DNA of 64,000 nt from Pseudomonas peli (GCF_900099645.1 NZ_FMTL01000005.1:83991-147990), one strand, 5' to 3'. Counted from the stretch's first letter, positions 22,890 to 31,687 are shown. A program made the numbers and translations. Notes: a model not told the origin generated them from the sequence alone.

Positions 22890-23674
22890 GACTCACCTCG
22901 TGGTTTGGCTGTCTTTGTATGTGCGCTCACTCCTGTGCTGCTGGAGAAATGGCGCTCGATATTGCGTTTGGACGCCCCGATATGACGGCGCATCAACAAC
23001 TCGGCCAATTCGCCGTCTCGGTCGGCGATGGCATCGAGAATACGGTGGTGTTCGGCAAAGGCCTGACGCGGACGATTGGGCGTCGCGGAGAACTGCAGGC
23101 GGTACATACGCACCAGTTGATACAGCTCGCCGCAGAGCATCTGGGTCAGGGTCTTGTTACCGCTGCCCTGGATAATGCGGTAATGGAAGTCAAAATCGCC
23201 TTCCTGCTGGTAGTAGCCGACGCCGGCCTTGAAGGCGGCGTCTTGCTCATGCAGATCGAGCACCGCGCGCAGCTCATCAATTTCTGCCTGACTCATGCGC
23301 TCGGCAGCCAGGCGACAAGCCATACCTTCCAGGGACTCACGAATTTCATAAAGTTCGATCAGCTCGGCGTGACTGAGCGATACCACCCGCGCGCCAATGT
23401 GCGGTACGCGCACCAGTAGACGCTGGCCTTCCAGGCGATGAATCGCTTCACGCAGCGGGCCACGGCTAATGCCATAGGTGCGCGCCAATTCAGGCTCGGA
23501 AATTTTGCTACCGGGGGCAATCTCGCCCTTGACGATAGCCGCCTGAATACGCCGGAAAACCTGCTCAGAAAGCGTTTCAGCATCTTCCTGACTGGACTCG
23601 AGCGGCTCAATTACATCAAGCATATTGTCGACACTGCGCAAATTAAGTGCCTGAAAACTACGCCCAGAAGACAT
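22886..23674 (-). CDS. GntR-family regulator of the methylcitrate operon
   Basis: Transcription factor of the FadR/VanR type. N-terminal winged helix (ETLSEQVFRRIQAAIVKGEIAPGSKISEPELARTYGISRGPLREAIHRLEGQRLL) and a C-terminal all-helical FCD ligand domain with metal-binding histidines in FDFHYRII, and later EHHRILDAI and RRHIGASKRNI. First gene of the operon; it overlaps prpB by 4 bp, so it likely controls its own transcript in response to a cycle intermediate. The start is uncertain: ATG at 23674 has no clear ribosome site, and ATG at 23623 (MLDVIEPL) is possible. Confidence 0.85.
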   Translation of the reverse strand: MSSGRSFQALNLRSVDNMLDVIEPLESSQEDAETLSEQVFRRIQAAIVKGEIAPGSKISEPELARTYGISRGPLREAIHRLEGQRLLVRVPHIGARVVSLSHAELIELYEIRESLEGMACRLAAERMSQAEIDELRAVLDLHEQDAAFKAGVGYYQQEGDFDFHYRIIQGSGNKTLTQMLCGELYQLVRMYRLQFSATPNRPRQAFAEHHRILDAIADRDGELAELLMRRHIGASKRNIERHFSSSTGVSAHTKTAKPRGES

Positions 23675-23677
23675 AAG

Positions 23678-23706
23678 TGTCAAACAAACCGAGATTATTG
23701 TTGACA
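23678..23706 (-). promoter_or_regulatory. Inverted repeat before the GntR gene, possible operator
   Basis: TGTCAA (23678-23683) and TTGACA (23701-23706) form an inverted repeat 17 bases apart just upstream of the regulator start. Either arm could also serve as a -35-like box. Operator use is inferred only from position. Confidence 0.35.
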
Positions 23707-23926
23707 GTATGCAGCACTACTTTAGTCGCCTGCAGCCGCGACCTTACTTGCATAAACGCCTATAAGCGCCTGTCACGACTGAAAAACCCCATGTTAGAAT
23801 GCCACCCGTTTAACATGAGCAGAGGAATTTCTGACTGCCTGCTAGACTCCAAGCCCAGGCGCATCAAGAGCCGCTTGCGCAACCTGCATATGCTTGCCCC
23901 TTCATCAACACCATACTTCAGGACTT

Positions 23927-24463
23927 ATGACACTAAAGCCCACCATTCTTCTGCTATGCCTGTTACTTACTCCCGGCCTGAGTTTCGCTGCGGAGAAGAC
24001 AGTCTATGGGCTTAATGAATACGTCCGCTTATTCGACCTCGACCTGAAGCTTGCCGCCAAGCTCGACACTGGCGCCAAGACCGCATCACTGAGTGCTCGC
24101 GACATCAAACGCTTCAAGCGTGATGGCGAAACCTGGGTACGCTTTTACCTGGCCATCGACGAAGCACATAGCAGCCCGATCGAACGCCCCCTGGCGCGCA
24201 TCAGCAAGATCAAACGCCGCGCAGGCGACTATGATCCACAGGAAGAAAAAACCTACACGGCACGCCCCGTGATCGAAATGGATGTGTGCATGGGCAGCAG
24301 CCTACGCACAATTGAAGTGAACTTGACCGACCGCAGTGCTTTCCAATACCCGTTGTTGATAGGCTCCGAAGCACTCAAACGCTTTTCGGCGCTGGTCGAT
24401 CCGAGTCTTAAATACGCAGCAGGTAAACCTGCTTGTGCCCCTGACGCAAACCTTGGCGAGTAA
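23927..24463 (+). CDS. Exported retropepsin-like aspartic protease (RimK/LysX-associated family)
   Basis: 178 residues from the ATG at 23927 (MTLKPTILLLCLLLTPGLSF), the first 21 or so a signal peptide, so it acts in the periplasm. The core has the retropepsin motif KLDTGAKTASLSARDI, where DTGA holds the catalytic aspartate, and a later RSAFQYPLLIGSEALKRF, the second hydrophobic-hydrophobic-G motif. This is the PF05618 family, once annotated as ATP-dependent zinc protease. It begins a tight operon with a transglutaminase-like membrane protein (5 bp away) and an ATP-grasp ligase. Substrate unknown; processing of an envelope protein handled by the next two gene products is a guess. Confidence 0.82.
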   Translation: MTLKPTILLLCLLLTPGLSFAAEKTVYGLNEYVRLFDLDLKLAAKLDTGAKTASLSARDIKRFKRDGETWVRFYLAIDEAHSSPIERPLARISKIKRRAGDYDPQEEKTYTARPVIEMDVCMGSSLRTIEVNLTDRSAFQYPLLIGSEALKRFSALVDPSLKYAAGKPACAPDANLGE

Positions 24464-24468
24464 TTCCC

Positions 24469-25995
24469 ATGCGCTCTCTTACCCTCCATCTGAAAGTCCT
24501 GGTCATACTCCTCGTGAGCCTGGGCGTTCTGATCACGGCTTATCAGATTTTCATCCTCGGCATCCCCATGACCGAAGACGAAACTGATGACCTGTGGAAC
24601 ATCGACGCCAAAGTCGAGTTCCAGGCCAATCCACGCGAGCCAGTAAAGCTGCAGATGTTCGTGCCGCCGTTGGCCCAGGATTACGTCAGCCTGAATGAGA
24701 GCTTTATCTCGAATAACTACGGCGTGAGCATCAACCGCGCCGACGGCAACCGCAAAGTCACCTGGTCCGCACGTCGCGCCAGTGGCAAGCAAACTCTCTA
24801 CTACCGCCTGGTGCTGACCAAGCGCTACAGCGGCGAGCAAGCCAAAGCCAAGGGGCCGATCTTCCGCGACAGCATCCCGGTTGAAGGAGCCGAGAAGATT
24901 GCTGCCGAAGCGTTGCTCGCACCTATTCGCCAGCACTCGGCGGACGTTGAAACTTTTATCAGCGAGACCATCAAGCGGGTTAACAACAGCAATGATGACA
25001 ACGTCAAACTGCTGCTGGGCGGCGATGCCTCCACCCCGAACAAAGCCAAAGTAATCGAACTGCTGCTGTCCATCGCCCATGTGCCAATGGAGCGCGTACA
25101 CACAATTCGCCTGGCTGCGGATATCCAGCAAAACCCAGAACTGTGGCTACGCAGCTTCAACGGCGAGAATTGGCTGTATTTTAACCCAGAAAGCGGCGAG
25201 CAAGGCTTGCCTGTTGATCGCCTGGTCTGGTGGATTGGCGATGACAACCTGGTCAACCTGGAAGGCGGCAAGCAGGCGCAAGTCAGCTTCAGCCTGAACA
25301 ACAGCGAAATGAACGCCATTCGCCTGGCCAAGCTGACCGACGAAAATACCGACGCTGACTTCCTCGAATACAGCTTGTACGGTCTGCCGCTGCAAACTCA
25401 GCAAACCTTCATGATCATGGTGATGATCCCGATTGGCGTGCTGGTGATTCTGATCCTGCGTAACCTCGGTGGCCTGCAAACTCTGGGTACCTTCACCCCA
25501 GTTCTGATTGCCCTGGCTTTCCGTGAAACCCAGTTAGGCTTCGGCATTATCTTGTTTACCGTGATAACCGCTCTGGGTCTGTCGCTACGCTCCTACCTCG
25601 AGCACTTGAAGCTGCAGATGCTGCCAAGGCTATCGGTGGTGCTGACCTTTGTAGTGGTGCTGATTGCGGTGATCAGCTTGTTCAGCCATAAGCTGGGCCT
25701 GGAACGCGGCCTGTCCGTAGCCCTGTTCCCAATGGTAATTCTGACCATGACCATCGAGCGCCTGTCGATCACCTGGGAAGAGCGCGGCGGCGGCCATGCC
25801 TTCAAGGTCGCCATCGGCACCCTGTTCGCTGCCACCCTGGCGCACCTGCTGATGAGCGTGCCGGAGCTGAACTACTTTGTGTTCACCTTCCCGGCCGTAC
25901 TGATGATTCTGGTCGGCTTCATGCTGGCGATGGGTCGCTACCGTGGCTACCGCCTGACCGAACTGTTCCGCTTCAAAGCCTTCCTCAAGGACTAA
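24469..25995 (+). CDS. Inactive transglutaminase fused to a multi-spanning (7TM) domain
   Basis: Inner-membrane protein of 508 residues. A first membrane helix (about 8-30) exports a periplasmic domain of about 280 residues with a transglutaminase/papain-like core, including KAKVIELLLSIAHVP and the region ELWLRSFNGENWLYFNPESGEQG. The cysteine expected at the start of the core helix is absent, hence the family name inactive transglutaminase. From about 308 on there are seven hydrophobic helices, beginning FMIMVMIPIGVLVILILRNLGGL and ending near residue 490. Gene fusion and order (protease, this protein, ATP-grasp ligase) are conserved in pseudomonads. Role unknown. Confidence 0.85.
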   Translation: MRSLTLHLKVLVILLVSLGVLITAYQIFILGIPMTEDETDDLWNIDAKVEFQANPREPVKLQMFVPPLAQDYVSLNESFISNNYGVSINRADGNRKVTWSARRASGKQTLYYRLVLTKRYSGEQAKAKGPIFRDSIPVEGAEKIAAEALLAPIRQHSADVETFISETIKRVNNSNDDNVKLLLGGDASTPNKAKVIELLLSIAHVPMERVHTIRLAADIQQNPELWLRSFNGENWLYFNPESGEQGLPVDRLVWWIGDDNLVNLEGGKQAQVSFSLNNSEMNAIRLAKLTDENTDADFLEYSLYGLPLQTQQTFMIMVMIPIGVLVILILRNLGGLQTLGTFTPVLIALAFRETQLGFGIILFTVITALGLSLRSYLEHLKLQMLPRLSVVLTFVVVLIAVISLFSHKLGLERGLSVALFPMVILTMTIERLSITWEERGGGHAFKVAIGTLFAATLAHLLMSVPELNYFVFTFPAVLMILVGFMLAMGRYRGYRLTELFRFKAFLKD

Positions 25996-25999
25996 TGCC

Positions 26000-26986
26000 A
26001 TGTTCGGTCTGATCAAGACGTGGAAAGCCCTGGAAGCCAAAGGCATCATGGGCATCAATCGGCGTAACGCGGACTACGTGCTGAAGTACAACAAACGGCA
26101 CCTGTACCCGATCGTCGATGACAAGATCATCACCAAAATGCGTGCTATCGAAGCGGGTATCGATGTGCCGGAAATGTACGGCATCATCGATACCGAAAAA
26201 GGTATCGATAACCTGCGTGCAATCATCGGTGATCGCCCGGACTTCGTGGTCAAGCCAGCGCAAGGCGCTGGCGGTGACGGCATCCTAGTGATCGCCGATC
26301 GCTTTGAAGAGAAGTACAAAACTGTCTCAGGCAAGATCATCAGCCACGAGGAGATCGAGCATCAGATCTCCAGCATCCTGACCGGGCTCTACTCCTTGGG
26401 CGGTCACCGTGATCGCGCGCTGATCGAATACCGGGTCACACCCGACCAGATCTTCAAGAGCATCAGCTACGAAGGCGTACCAGACATTCGCATCATCGTG
26501 CTGATGGGCTATCCAGTGATGGCCATGCTGCGCTTGCCGACGCGCCAATCCGGCGGCAAGGCCAACCTGCACCAGGGCGCTATTGGTGTCGGTGTAGACC
26601 TGGCCACCGGCGTGACCCTGCGCGGCACCTGGCTGAACAACAAGATCAGTAAGCACCCGGACACCACCAATGCGGTAGACGGTGTGCAACTGCCTAACTG
26701 GGACGGCTTTATGAAGCTCGCCGCCGGCTGCTACGAGCTCTGCGGTTTGGGCTATATCGGCGTGGACATGGTGCTGGATCAGGACAAGGGCCCGTTGATT
26801 CTCGAACTCAACGCCCGCCCAGGCCTGAACATCCAGATCGCCAACGACTGCGGCCTCACCCACCGCGCCCACGCAGTCGAGGCGCGTATCGCCGAACTGC
26901 AGAAAAAAGGCATCGTCGAAACCGCCGAAGAGCGCGTGCGCTTCTCGCAAGAGCTGTTTGGCCATGTCTCGATTGCGCAAATCTGA
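26000..26986 (+). CDS. ATP-grasp alpha-L-glutamate ligase-like protein
   Basis: 328-residue cytoplasmic ATP-grasp enzyme related to RimK, which adds glutamate to a protein C-terminus. ATP-binding: DFVVKPAQGAGGDGILVIAD (glycine-rich loop and lysine), and the metal-binding LILELNARPGLNIQIAND near the end, with Asp/Glu/Asn ligands in place. The N-terminal GINRRNADYVLKYNKR is specific to this RimK-related group. It starts 4 bp after the transglutaminase-like gene, so all three are co-translated. A carboxylate-amine ligation is expected; acceptor and donor are unknown. A strong terminator closes the operon. Confidence 0.85.
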   Translation: MFGLIKTWKALEAKGIMGINRRNADYVLKYNKRHLYPIVDDKIITKMRAIEAGIDVPEMYGIIDTEKGIDNLRAIIGDRPDFVVKPAQGAGGDGILVIADRFEEKYKTVSGKIISHEEIEHQISSILTGLYSLGGHRDRALIEYRVTPDQIFKSISYEGVPDIRIIVLMGYPVMAMLRLPTRQSGGKANLHQGAIGVGVDLATGVTLRGTWLNNKISKHPDTTNAVDGVQLPNWDGFMKLAAGCYELCGLGYIGVDMVLDQDKGPLILELNARPGLNIQIANDCGLTHRAHAVEARIAELQKKGIVETAEERVRFSQELFGHVSIAQI

Positions 26987-27000
26987 TTGATCGCACAAAC

Positions 27001-27030
27001 AAAAAAGCCCGGACAAGTCCGGGCTTTTTT
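27001..27030. terminator. Bidirectional terminator between the ATP-grasp and fil-like operons
   Basis: AAAAAAGCCCGGA-CAAG-TCCGGGCTTTTTT, perfect 13-bp stem with T6 both ways, between two convergent operons. Confidence 0.92.
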
Positions 27031-27050
27031 ATGGCTGTTTGATTGGGTCG

Positions 27051-28199
27051 CTAACGCACAATCGCCAACTCGAATGCGCCTTCATCGCTGTGTGCATGGG
27101 TCTGCATACCAGCCTCATCGACTGCCAGCGCCTGCAGGGGCCGCTTGAAGGGTTTGTTATCCAGGGTTTGCAGGCTGCGATCTTCATCCGTAGTCAATAG
27201 CAGCACATAGTGCTCACCGGCGGCGGCTCTTACCGGCACAGTGCCTTCGATAAAGGCATAGCGATACCAAGTTTCCGCATGCAGCTGATACACCGCATCA
27301 CTCACCAGGCGCGTCGGCTGCTTGGCCTGATCAAGGAACAGCAAGGAGGGATAAGCGACCTGCTTGTTGGCGAAGCTGCGAATACGCAAACCGAAGTCGT
27401 ACTGCGAGCGTGGCAGTTTCAGGGCCGCGTAGTAGCTCTTGCCCATGGGAAAATCCAGGCTGGGGGAAAAGCGATTGAGCTCTTCATAACGTGGTTCATC
27501 GGCGCTGATAGGGGTGAAATCTTCCTCACTCAATTGCCCACAGCAACGCTCGACTAGCTCCTGATAGCGCCCCTCAACCTTCTCTTCAGTACCCGCCAGC
27601 AAGGCCTGCATCGCGGCAGTGGGCTGCCCATCCAGCCCCGGCAAAGTGTGTGGTTTAGCGTCAAAGGTCACTTCCCTACCCTGGGTCAGCGGCACATTGT
27701 GCAAGGTGGGTGTCGGCGCTTTGGCTCCCTTGGGCGGGACCTTGGAGTTACGCATGCGCCCCTGCTCATCCACCCAGGTGAAGTAGCGTCCATCCTGCTC
27801 GTCACGGGCAAAATCGCGCCCCTCCAATACATCAGAGCTGATGTAGGCACTGGAGCGCTCACCCGTACCCAGAAGAACCTCATTACCACCGGCTTGCACC
27901 TGCTGCCCGGCATAGAAGCTGTTCTGCAGATTGCCGCTTGTGTCCACCCAGGTGAAATAGCGTCGCTTGCTTTCACCAGTGCTCTTGCTACCAGGCCAGA
28001 CTGCTGCCTCACCGTCATTCAAGCGCGCCTGATCGCTGCGCAGGATATTGCCGGTAGCCGTCTGTTGATGCGCCACGTAGCGATTGTCGACAAAACTGTT
28101 GTGCACCCGCCCCTGATCATCCACCCAGGTTAAATAGCGGCCGCTGGCGCTGGCCTGCGTAGCTGCCATAAAACCCACCAGCATCAGCACGATACGCAT
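27051..28199 (-). CDS. MalM-domain envelope protein with three WVD repeats (FilE-like)
   Basis: 382-residue exported protein (signal peptide MRIVLMLVGFMAATQASAS). Three short repeats of the form RY-x-TWVD-x-x-G-x-x-x-NS lie near residues 21, 80 and 138 (RYLTWVDDQGRVHNS, RYFTWVDTSGNLQNS, RYFTWVDEQGRMRNS), like DUF4124 modules. The C-terminal 140 residues (LDFPMGKSYYAALKLP; YPSLLFLDQAKQPTRLV; RYAFIEGTVPV; YVLLLTTDEDRSLQT) match the MalM periplasmic domain. Acinetobacter proteins called FilE have this build, from memory. A CC pair (VERCCGQLS) could form a disulfide. Last gene of a five-gene operon, 9 bp after the FadL-like gene. Function unknown. Confidence 0.7.
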   Translation of the reverse strand: MRIVLMLVGFMAATQASASGRYLTWVDDQGRVHNSFVDNRYVAHQQTATGNILRSDQARLNDGEAAVWPGSKSTGESKRRYFTWVDTSGNLQNSFYAGQQVQAGGNEVLLGTGERSSAYISSDVLEGRDFARDEQDGRYFTWVDEQGRMRNSKVPPKGAKAPTPTLHNVPLTQGREVTFDAKPHTLPGLDGQPTAAMQALLAGTEEKVEGRYQELVERCCGQLSEEDFTPISADEPRYEELNRFSPSLDFPMGKSYYAALKLPRSQYDFGLRIRSFANKQVAYPSLLFLDQAKQPTRLVSDAVYQLHAETWYRYAFIEGTVPVRAAAGEHYVLLLTTDEDRSLQTLDNKPFKRPLQALAVDEAGMQTHAHSDEGAFELAIVR

Positions 28200-28208
28200 G
28201 ACTGAACC

Positions 28209-29801
28209 CTAGAAAGTGGTGCGATAGGTCAATGCCAATACATAGGCTTTGACACTGGTTTTAACATCCAGATCGGCATAGGGGTTGTACACCATACTGT
28301 CGATGGATGAGCAGTTGATATTGCAACTGGAACGCGCCGGGATGTCCTGTTTACTGACCAGGTAGTTGAAGCCCAGATCGATCACAGTGTCCTTATCCCA
28401 CTGATAACCCACCCCGAGACCATAGAGTTTGGCATCCCCAAGAGGTGCCAGTACGTCAGCCTTGTTGCCGGGAATGGCTGAAGGTCTTGGCTCATACCCC
28501 ATACGCAAACTCAGACGATCATTGACCTGATATTCAACACCAACGGCCCAACTCCAGACGGACTCATAACCACGATCAAGAATGATGCTGGTGGACGTGG
28601 CGTTCTCAGGTGAGAACAGACTGGCGATGGTCAAAATATCCAGCTGACGGTCGAACTCCAGTTCGAACTTGTCCCAGGCGGCATAGTCGGTCCACTTCAC
28701 ATCCAGGTTGATCTGCCAACGCTCATGCGGCTTGAACTTGATACCGCTGGCAAAGTGAGCCGGATAGGTCATATTCAAGGAAACGTTGCCCTGCTCCTTA
28801 TCGAACAAGCCATCCGGTGTCAGGGTATTGAACACCGCACCGATAAATGAGCCGTCCAAGCCCTGCCAGAACCCCTGCCAATTCTCCGAGTAATCCACCA
28901 CATAGCGCCCTTTCAAGCGCATCCTGGCCTCACTTTGATACACCGCACCCAACGCAAACCAGTCGCTTGGCTCCCACAGAAATCCGACGTTCCAAGTAGG
29001 TGAAAGGGTTTGCTGCATATCGATATCGATATTGGCGATGTCAGTGAACGGACCCAACTCACCGCCACAAATATTCAGGAAAATCTCGAACGGATTACTG
29101 TCAACCAAGCACAACGCATCCTGAGCAACACCGACAAACCCGGTGAGGATGCCAGGCGCACGAAAATCCTGATTTAGCGCCATCGCCTGATGGGAAAAAC
29201 CGATAGACAACCCCAGTGATAACTCGTCATTAACCTGATATGCCAGCGAGGGTGAAAAGTAGGTCAGGCGCTGGATAACCAATTCCTTGCCTTGATAACG
29301 CCCTGGGTCGTCATCGTCACGGGCAAAACCCAGTGCTTGTGGCGTGTACATATTGGTAGCAAAGGTCAATTTGGAGCCTGGAGGCGTGATCGACAACCCT
29401 GCCAACGGAGCAAACAGCATGGGCAACTCCGTTGCCCCTCCCACCCCAGGCAGATACATCATGGCCGCACCGGCTCGGCTGGATGAGTTGGCAACCGGGT
29501 CGTTGTCGAGACCAAGAAAGTTACTTCCGTAACCTTCAGGCGCATCAAAATCGGCACGAATATCCATCATCCCAGTGATGAATTTGACCGTCGTTTGTCG
29601 ACCTTTCAACTTGCTTAAGGCGGCCGGGTTGTAATGCACAGAGTCGATTCCGACAAAGTCAGCCGTAACTGCGTTGCCAAGTGCCATAGCCTTAGGGCTA
29701 CCAATCGTTAGATTCTGTGCCAACTGTGCCTGGGCGAGCCCACAACAGAGCGAGGCTACCCAAAAAATCGCCTGCGTCAGCAGCGAAATTCGCGTGTTCA
29801 T
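28209..29801 (-). CDS. OmpP1/FadL-family outer-membrane beta-barrel
   Basis: 530-residue outer-membrane transporter of the FadL/TodX type. Signal peptide (residues 1-25, ending GLAQAQ), then LAQNLTIGSPKAMALGNAVTADFVGIDSVHYNPAALSK, where the NPAAL box after the N-terminal hatch is diagnostic of FadL proteins. Alternating aromatic strands continue to the C-terminal LALTYRTTF with terminal Phe for BAM recognition. Two extracellular-loop cysteine pairs (DALCLVDS / FLNICGGEL; SSCNINCSS) are unusual for FadL. FadL homologues pass hydrophobic molecules; here the operon context suggests handling of the small exported protein or a ligand for it. 18 bp follow the next barrel gene. Confidence 0.82.
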   Translation of the reverse strand: MNTRISLLTQAIFWVASLCCGLAQAQLAQNLTIGSPKAMALGNAVTADFVGIDSVHYNPAALSKLKGRQTTVKFITGMMDIRADFDAPEGYGSNFLGLDNDPVANSSSRAGAAMMYLPGVGGATELPMLFAPLAGLSITPPGSKLTFATNMYTPQALGFARDDDDPGRYQGKELVIQRLTYFSPSLAYQVNDELSLGLSIGFSHQAMALNQDFRAPGILTGFVGVAQDALCLVDSNPFEIFLNICGGELGPFTDIANIDIDMQQTLSPTWNVGFLWEPSDWFALGAVYQSEARMRLKGRYVVDYSENWQGFWQGLDGSFIGAVFNTLTPDGLFDKEQGNVSLNMTYPAHFASGIKFKPHERWQINLDVKWTDYAAWDKFELEFDRQLDILTIASLFSPENATSTSIILDRGYESVWSWAVGVEYQVNDRLSLRMGYEPRPSAIPGNKADVLAPLGDAKLYGLGVGYQWDKDTVIDLGFNYLVSKQDIPARSSCNINCSSIDSMVYNPYADLDVKTSVKAYVLALTYRTTF

Positions 29802-29819
29802 AAGAAGGTTCGCTCGCGT

Positions 29820-30824
29820 CTATTGGGCCTTCAGGCCTTTGATATCCAAAGGCATGGAGATGCCCAACAGCACATCTGGCGAATCTTCAGTCATCCCAAA
29901 ACCGGCGCTGACGTTGACGATGCGTTCAGGTGAGGTTCGTAAACCCAGCGAGAAGTTCATTACCGCGCTGGTCTGTCCACTGCCCTCAGCTTCACCATCC
30001 GCGAAAGTGAAGGTCGGCTTCAAGGAGTGCGACATCTGGTAAGAGGTCGCCAGCGACACGTCATAGGAGAGTGCATAGGCAAAACCCATGCTCAGCGAGA
30101 ATGAGGATCCGGGATCAACCTCTTCAAGTAGTCGCCCCCCACGCACTTGACCGATACCGGTGATGGGCATGTTGTAGGTGTATCCGAGAGATCCGAATAA
30201 CACGACCGGATCGATCACATAGGACATATTCGCCCCGACGCCCAGGCTGTAAGTACCGCTGCCCGTCGCCAGATCACTTTGGCTATTTATGTCATAGGGG
30301 CTGTTACCTGTTGGCAAGCCCAGGGTTGCATACAACGTGGTCACCGGTTTGCCGCGCAAGGATGTCCACGGTTGCCAACGCAGGCTGGCGGAGATATCGC
30401 CCAGACTGTAGGCATTCAAATCACGCTCAGTGTCATATTTGGCAATCATGGGCAAACGAACGCTAAAGGTCAGGTTGTCCCATACGCCGTAGTCGAAGGT
30501 GAACGAGTTGGTGAAGGTATGCTGCGCTTCGCCCTGAGAGACCACGCTGAACACGTTGTTGCCGGTGCGCACAGTCTCCACTACCGTGTCGCGCAGCAGC
30601 GAATAATCGAAACCATAGGTCAACGTCCGCTCACCCTTCTTCAGCAGGGTGTAGCTTTTCTCCGCAGCCTGGAACACCTCTTCCAGCGCCTTGGCGCTGT
30701 CAGCGTCGTCATCCTGCTTGCTCAGCGCCTCACGTGCCTGATCGACCGAAGCCGGATCGGCAAGCACCCCTGAACTGGCAGTCCCAGCCAGCATGGCCAG
30801 CCATACATAATGCAAAACTCTCAT
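29820..30824 (-). CDS. Outer-membrane beta-barrel of the transporter/MetA-pathway family
   Basis: 334 residues: signal peptide (cut after GVLA), a helical acidic stretch DQAREALSKQDDDADSAKAL and LEEVFQAAEKSYTLLKKGER that may be a coiled coil, then a beta-barrel from about residue 70 with repeated aromatic strands (TLTYGFDYSLLRD; LRWQPWTSLRG; TTLYATLGLPTGNSPYD; FALSLGLRTSPER-like). This resembles PF13557 (Phenol_MetA_deg) outer-membrane proteins. FilC of Acinetobacter is my nearest remembered relative. The N-terminal helix before the barrel is the notable extra; it could bind the peptidase or the FilA-like protein. 38 bp lie between it and the peptidase gene. Confidence 0.72.
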   Translation of the reverse strand: MRVLHYVWLAMLAGTASSGVLADPASVDQAREALSKQDDDADSAKALEEVFQAAEKSYTLLKKGERTLTYGFDYSLLRDTVVETVRTGNNVFSVVSQGEAQHTFTNSFTFDYGVWDNLTFSVRLPMIAKYDTERDLNAYSLGDISASLRWQPWTSLRGKPVTTLYATLGLPTGNSPYDINSQSDLATGSGTYSLGVGANMSYVIDPVVLFGSLGYTYNMPITGIGQVRGGRLLEEVDPGSSFSLSMGFAYALSYDVSLATSYQMSHSLKPTFTFADGEAEGSGQTSAVMNFSLGLRTSPERIVNVSAGFGMTEDSPDVLLGISMPLDIKGLKAQ

Positions 30825-30862
30825 GGCGCAGCCCCCAAATATTTATTCTTATGCCGGGCGTT

Positions 30863-31624
30863 TTACTTGCGTCGGATATAGCGAATATCGCCCTCGGAAC
30901 CCAGCTCTGTGGCTTGGTTCTCGGTGAACTTGGTCATCTGTGGAAACTCGCGAAATGCCAGCAAGCTGATGGTGCGGTCATCGATGATGCGCAAATCCTG
31001 CTCGCTCAAGGCAAGGGCATTTGGCGGCTCATTGCCATTGGGGAAAATCACAAACAGCACGTTCTGATCCCATATTTCCTCAAAGCGCGTACGGGTAAAA
31101 CTGATATTGCCAAGTGCCGGATCCGCCACAAACACATGGTCGTTGTACACATCGCGCACCACCACAAAGTGTTTGAAGCCGGCATATTCGATCGGCACGA
31201 TGGCTGGATGCTCAAGCGCGTCGAGATCAGCAAAGCCCGCCCGAAAACCACCGCTTTTGTAACCCAACGCGGTGACAAAGCGCTTCATATCGAGCAGGGA
31301 AAACCCACGCCGCTCAACGATTTTGTCAGCCTCACCAAACTGCAACAGGCCTTCCATCACCTGGCGCTCCTGCAGGTTACGGCCAAGGAAATAATCCAGC
31401 AGCGAGGTCAGCGCAGCCGATCCACAGCTGTAGTCATAGGCCTGACGAATCACATTGCGAAACTGCAACTGGCTCATCGGCTCAAGCGTCACCGTCTCAC
31501 GCAAAGGCCCATTCGGCAGCAAGTGCTGATTGATATGCACAGTACCCGGCGCCGGCGGTTTGGTATCCACCGCCTCGCTAAAGCCCCACACACCGATCAG
31601 GCTGCCCAGCAGAATCTCGATCAT
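30863..31624 (-). CDS. C39-family cysteine peptidase, stand-alone
   Basis: 253 residues. The catalytic pattern is complete: Cys67 in AYDYSCGSAALTSLLDYFLG, His152 in FKHFVVVRDV and Asp168 in VADPALG. C39 peptidases normally form the N-terminus of bacteriocin-exporting ABC transporters and cut precursors after GG, GA or GS; here no transporter domain follows. The N-terminus MIEILLGSLIGVWGFSEAVDT is a signal peptide or anchor, so it acts in the periplasm. Downstream of the FilA-like gene across a hairpin terminator and upstream of two outer-membrane barrels. Likely job: maturation of an exported protein of the locus. Residues 190-253 after the C39 fold are unassigned. Confidence 0.85.
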   Translation of the reverse strand: MIEILLGSLIGVWGFSEAVDTKPPAPGTVHINQHLLPNGPLRETVTLEPMSQLQFRNVIRQAYDYSCGSAALTSLLDYFLGRNLQERQVMEGLLQFGEADKIVERRGFSLLDMKRFVTALGYKSGGFRAGFADLDALEHPAIVPIEYAGFKHFVVVRDVYNDHVFVADPALGNISFTRTRFEEIWDQNVLFVIFPNGNEPPNALALSEQDLRIIDDRTISLLAFREFPQMTKFTENQATELGSEGDIRYIRRK

Positions 31625-31653
31625 CAGCCAACCGCACTCCTATCCAACAAGAG

Positions 31654-31687
31654 AAAAGTCCTACCGGCCGAAGCCGGTAAGACTTTT
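31654..31687 (-). terminator. Terminator/attenuator after the FilA-like gene
   Basis: AAAAGTC and TACCGGC arms pair with GCCGGTA and GACTTTT around CGAA, 14 bp with one mismatch, ending TTTTC on the minus strand. It lies inside the apparent operon, between the small exported protein and the peptidase. Confidence 0.8.

Noticed and set aside
24469..25995. Active transglutaminase or peptidase
   Set aside because: The nucleophilic cysteine position is not occupied by Cys in the core helix, so only the inactive family is supported.
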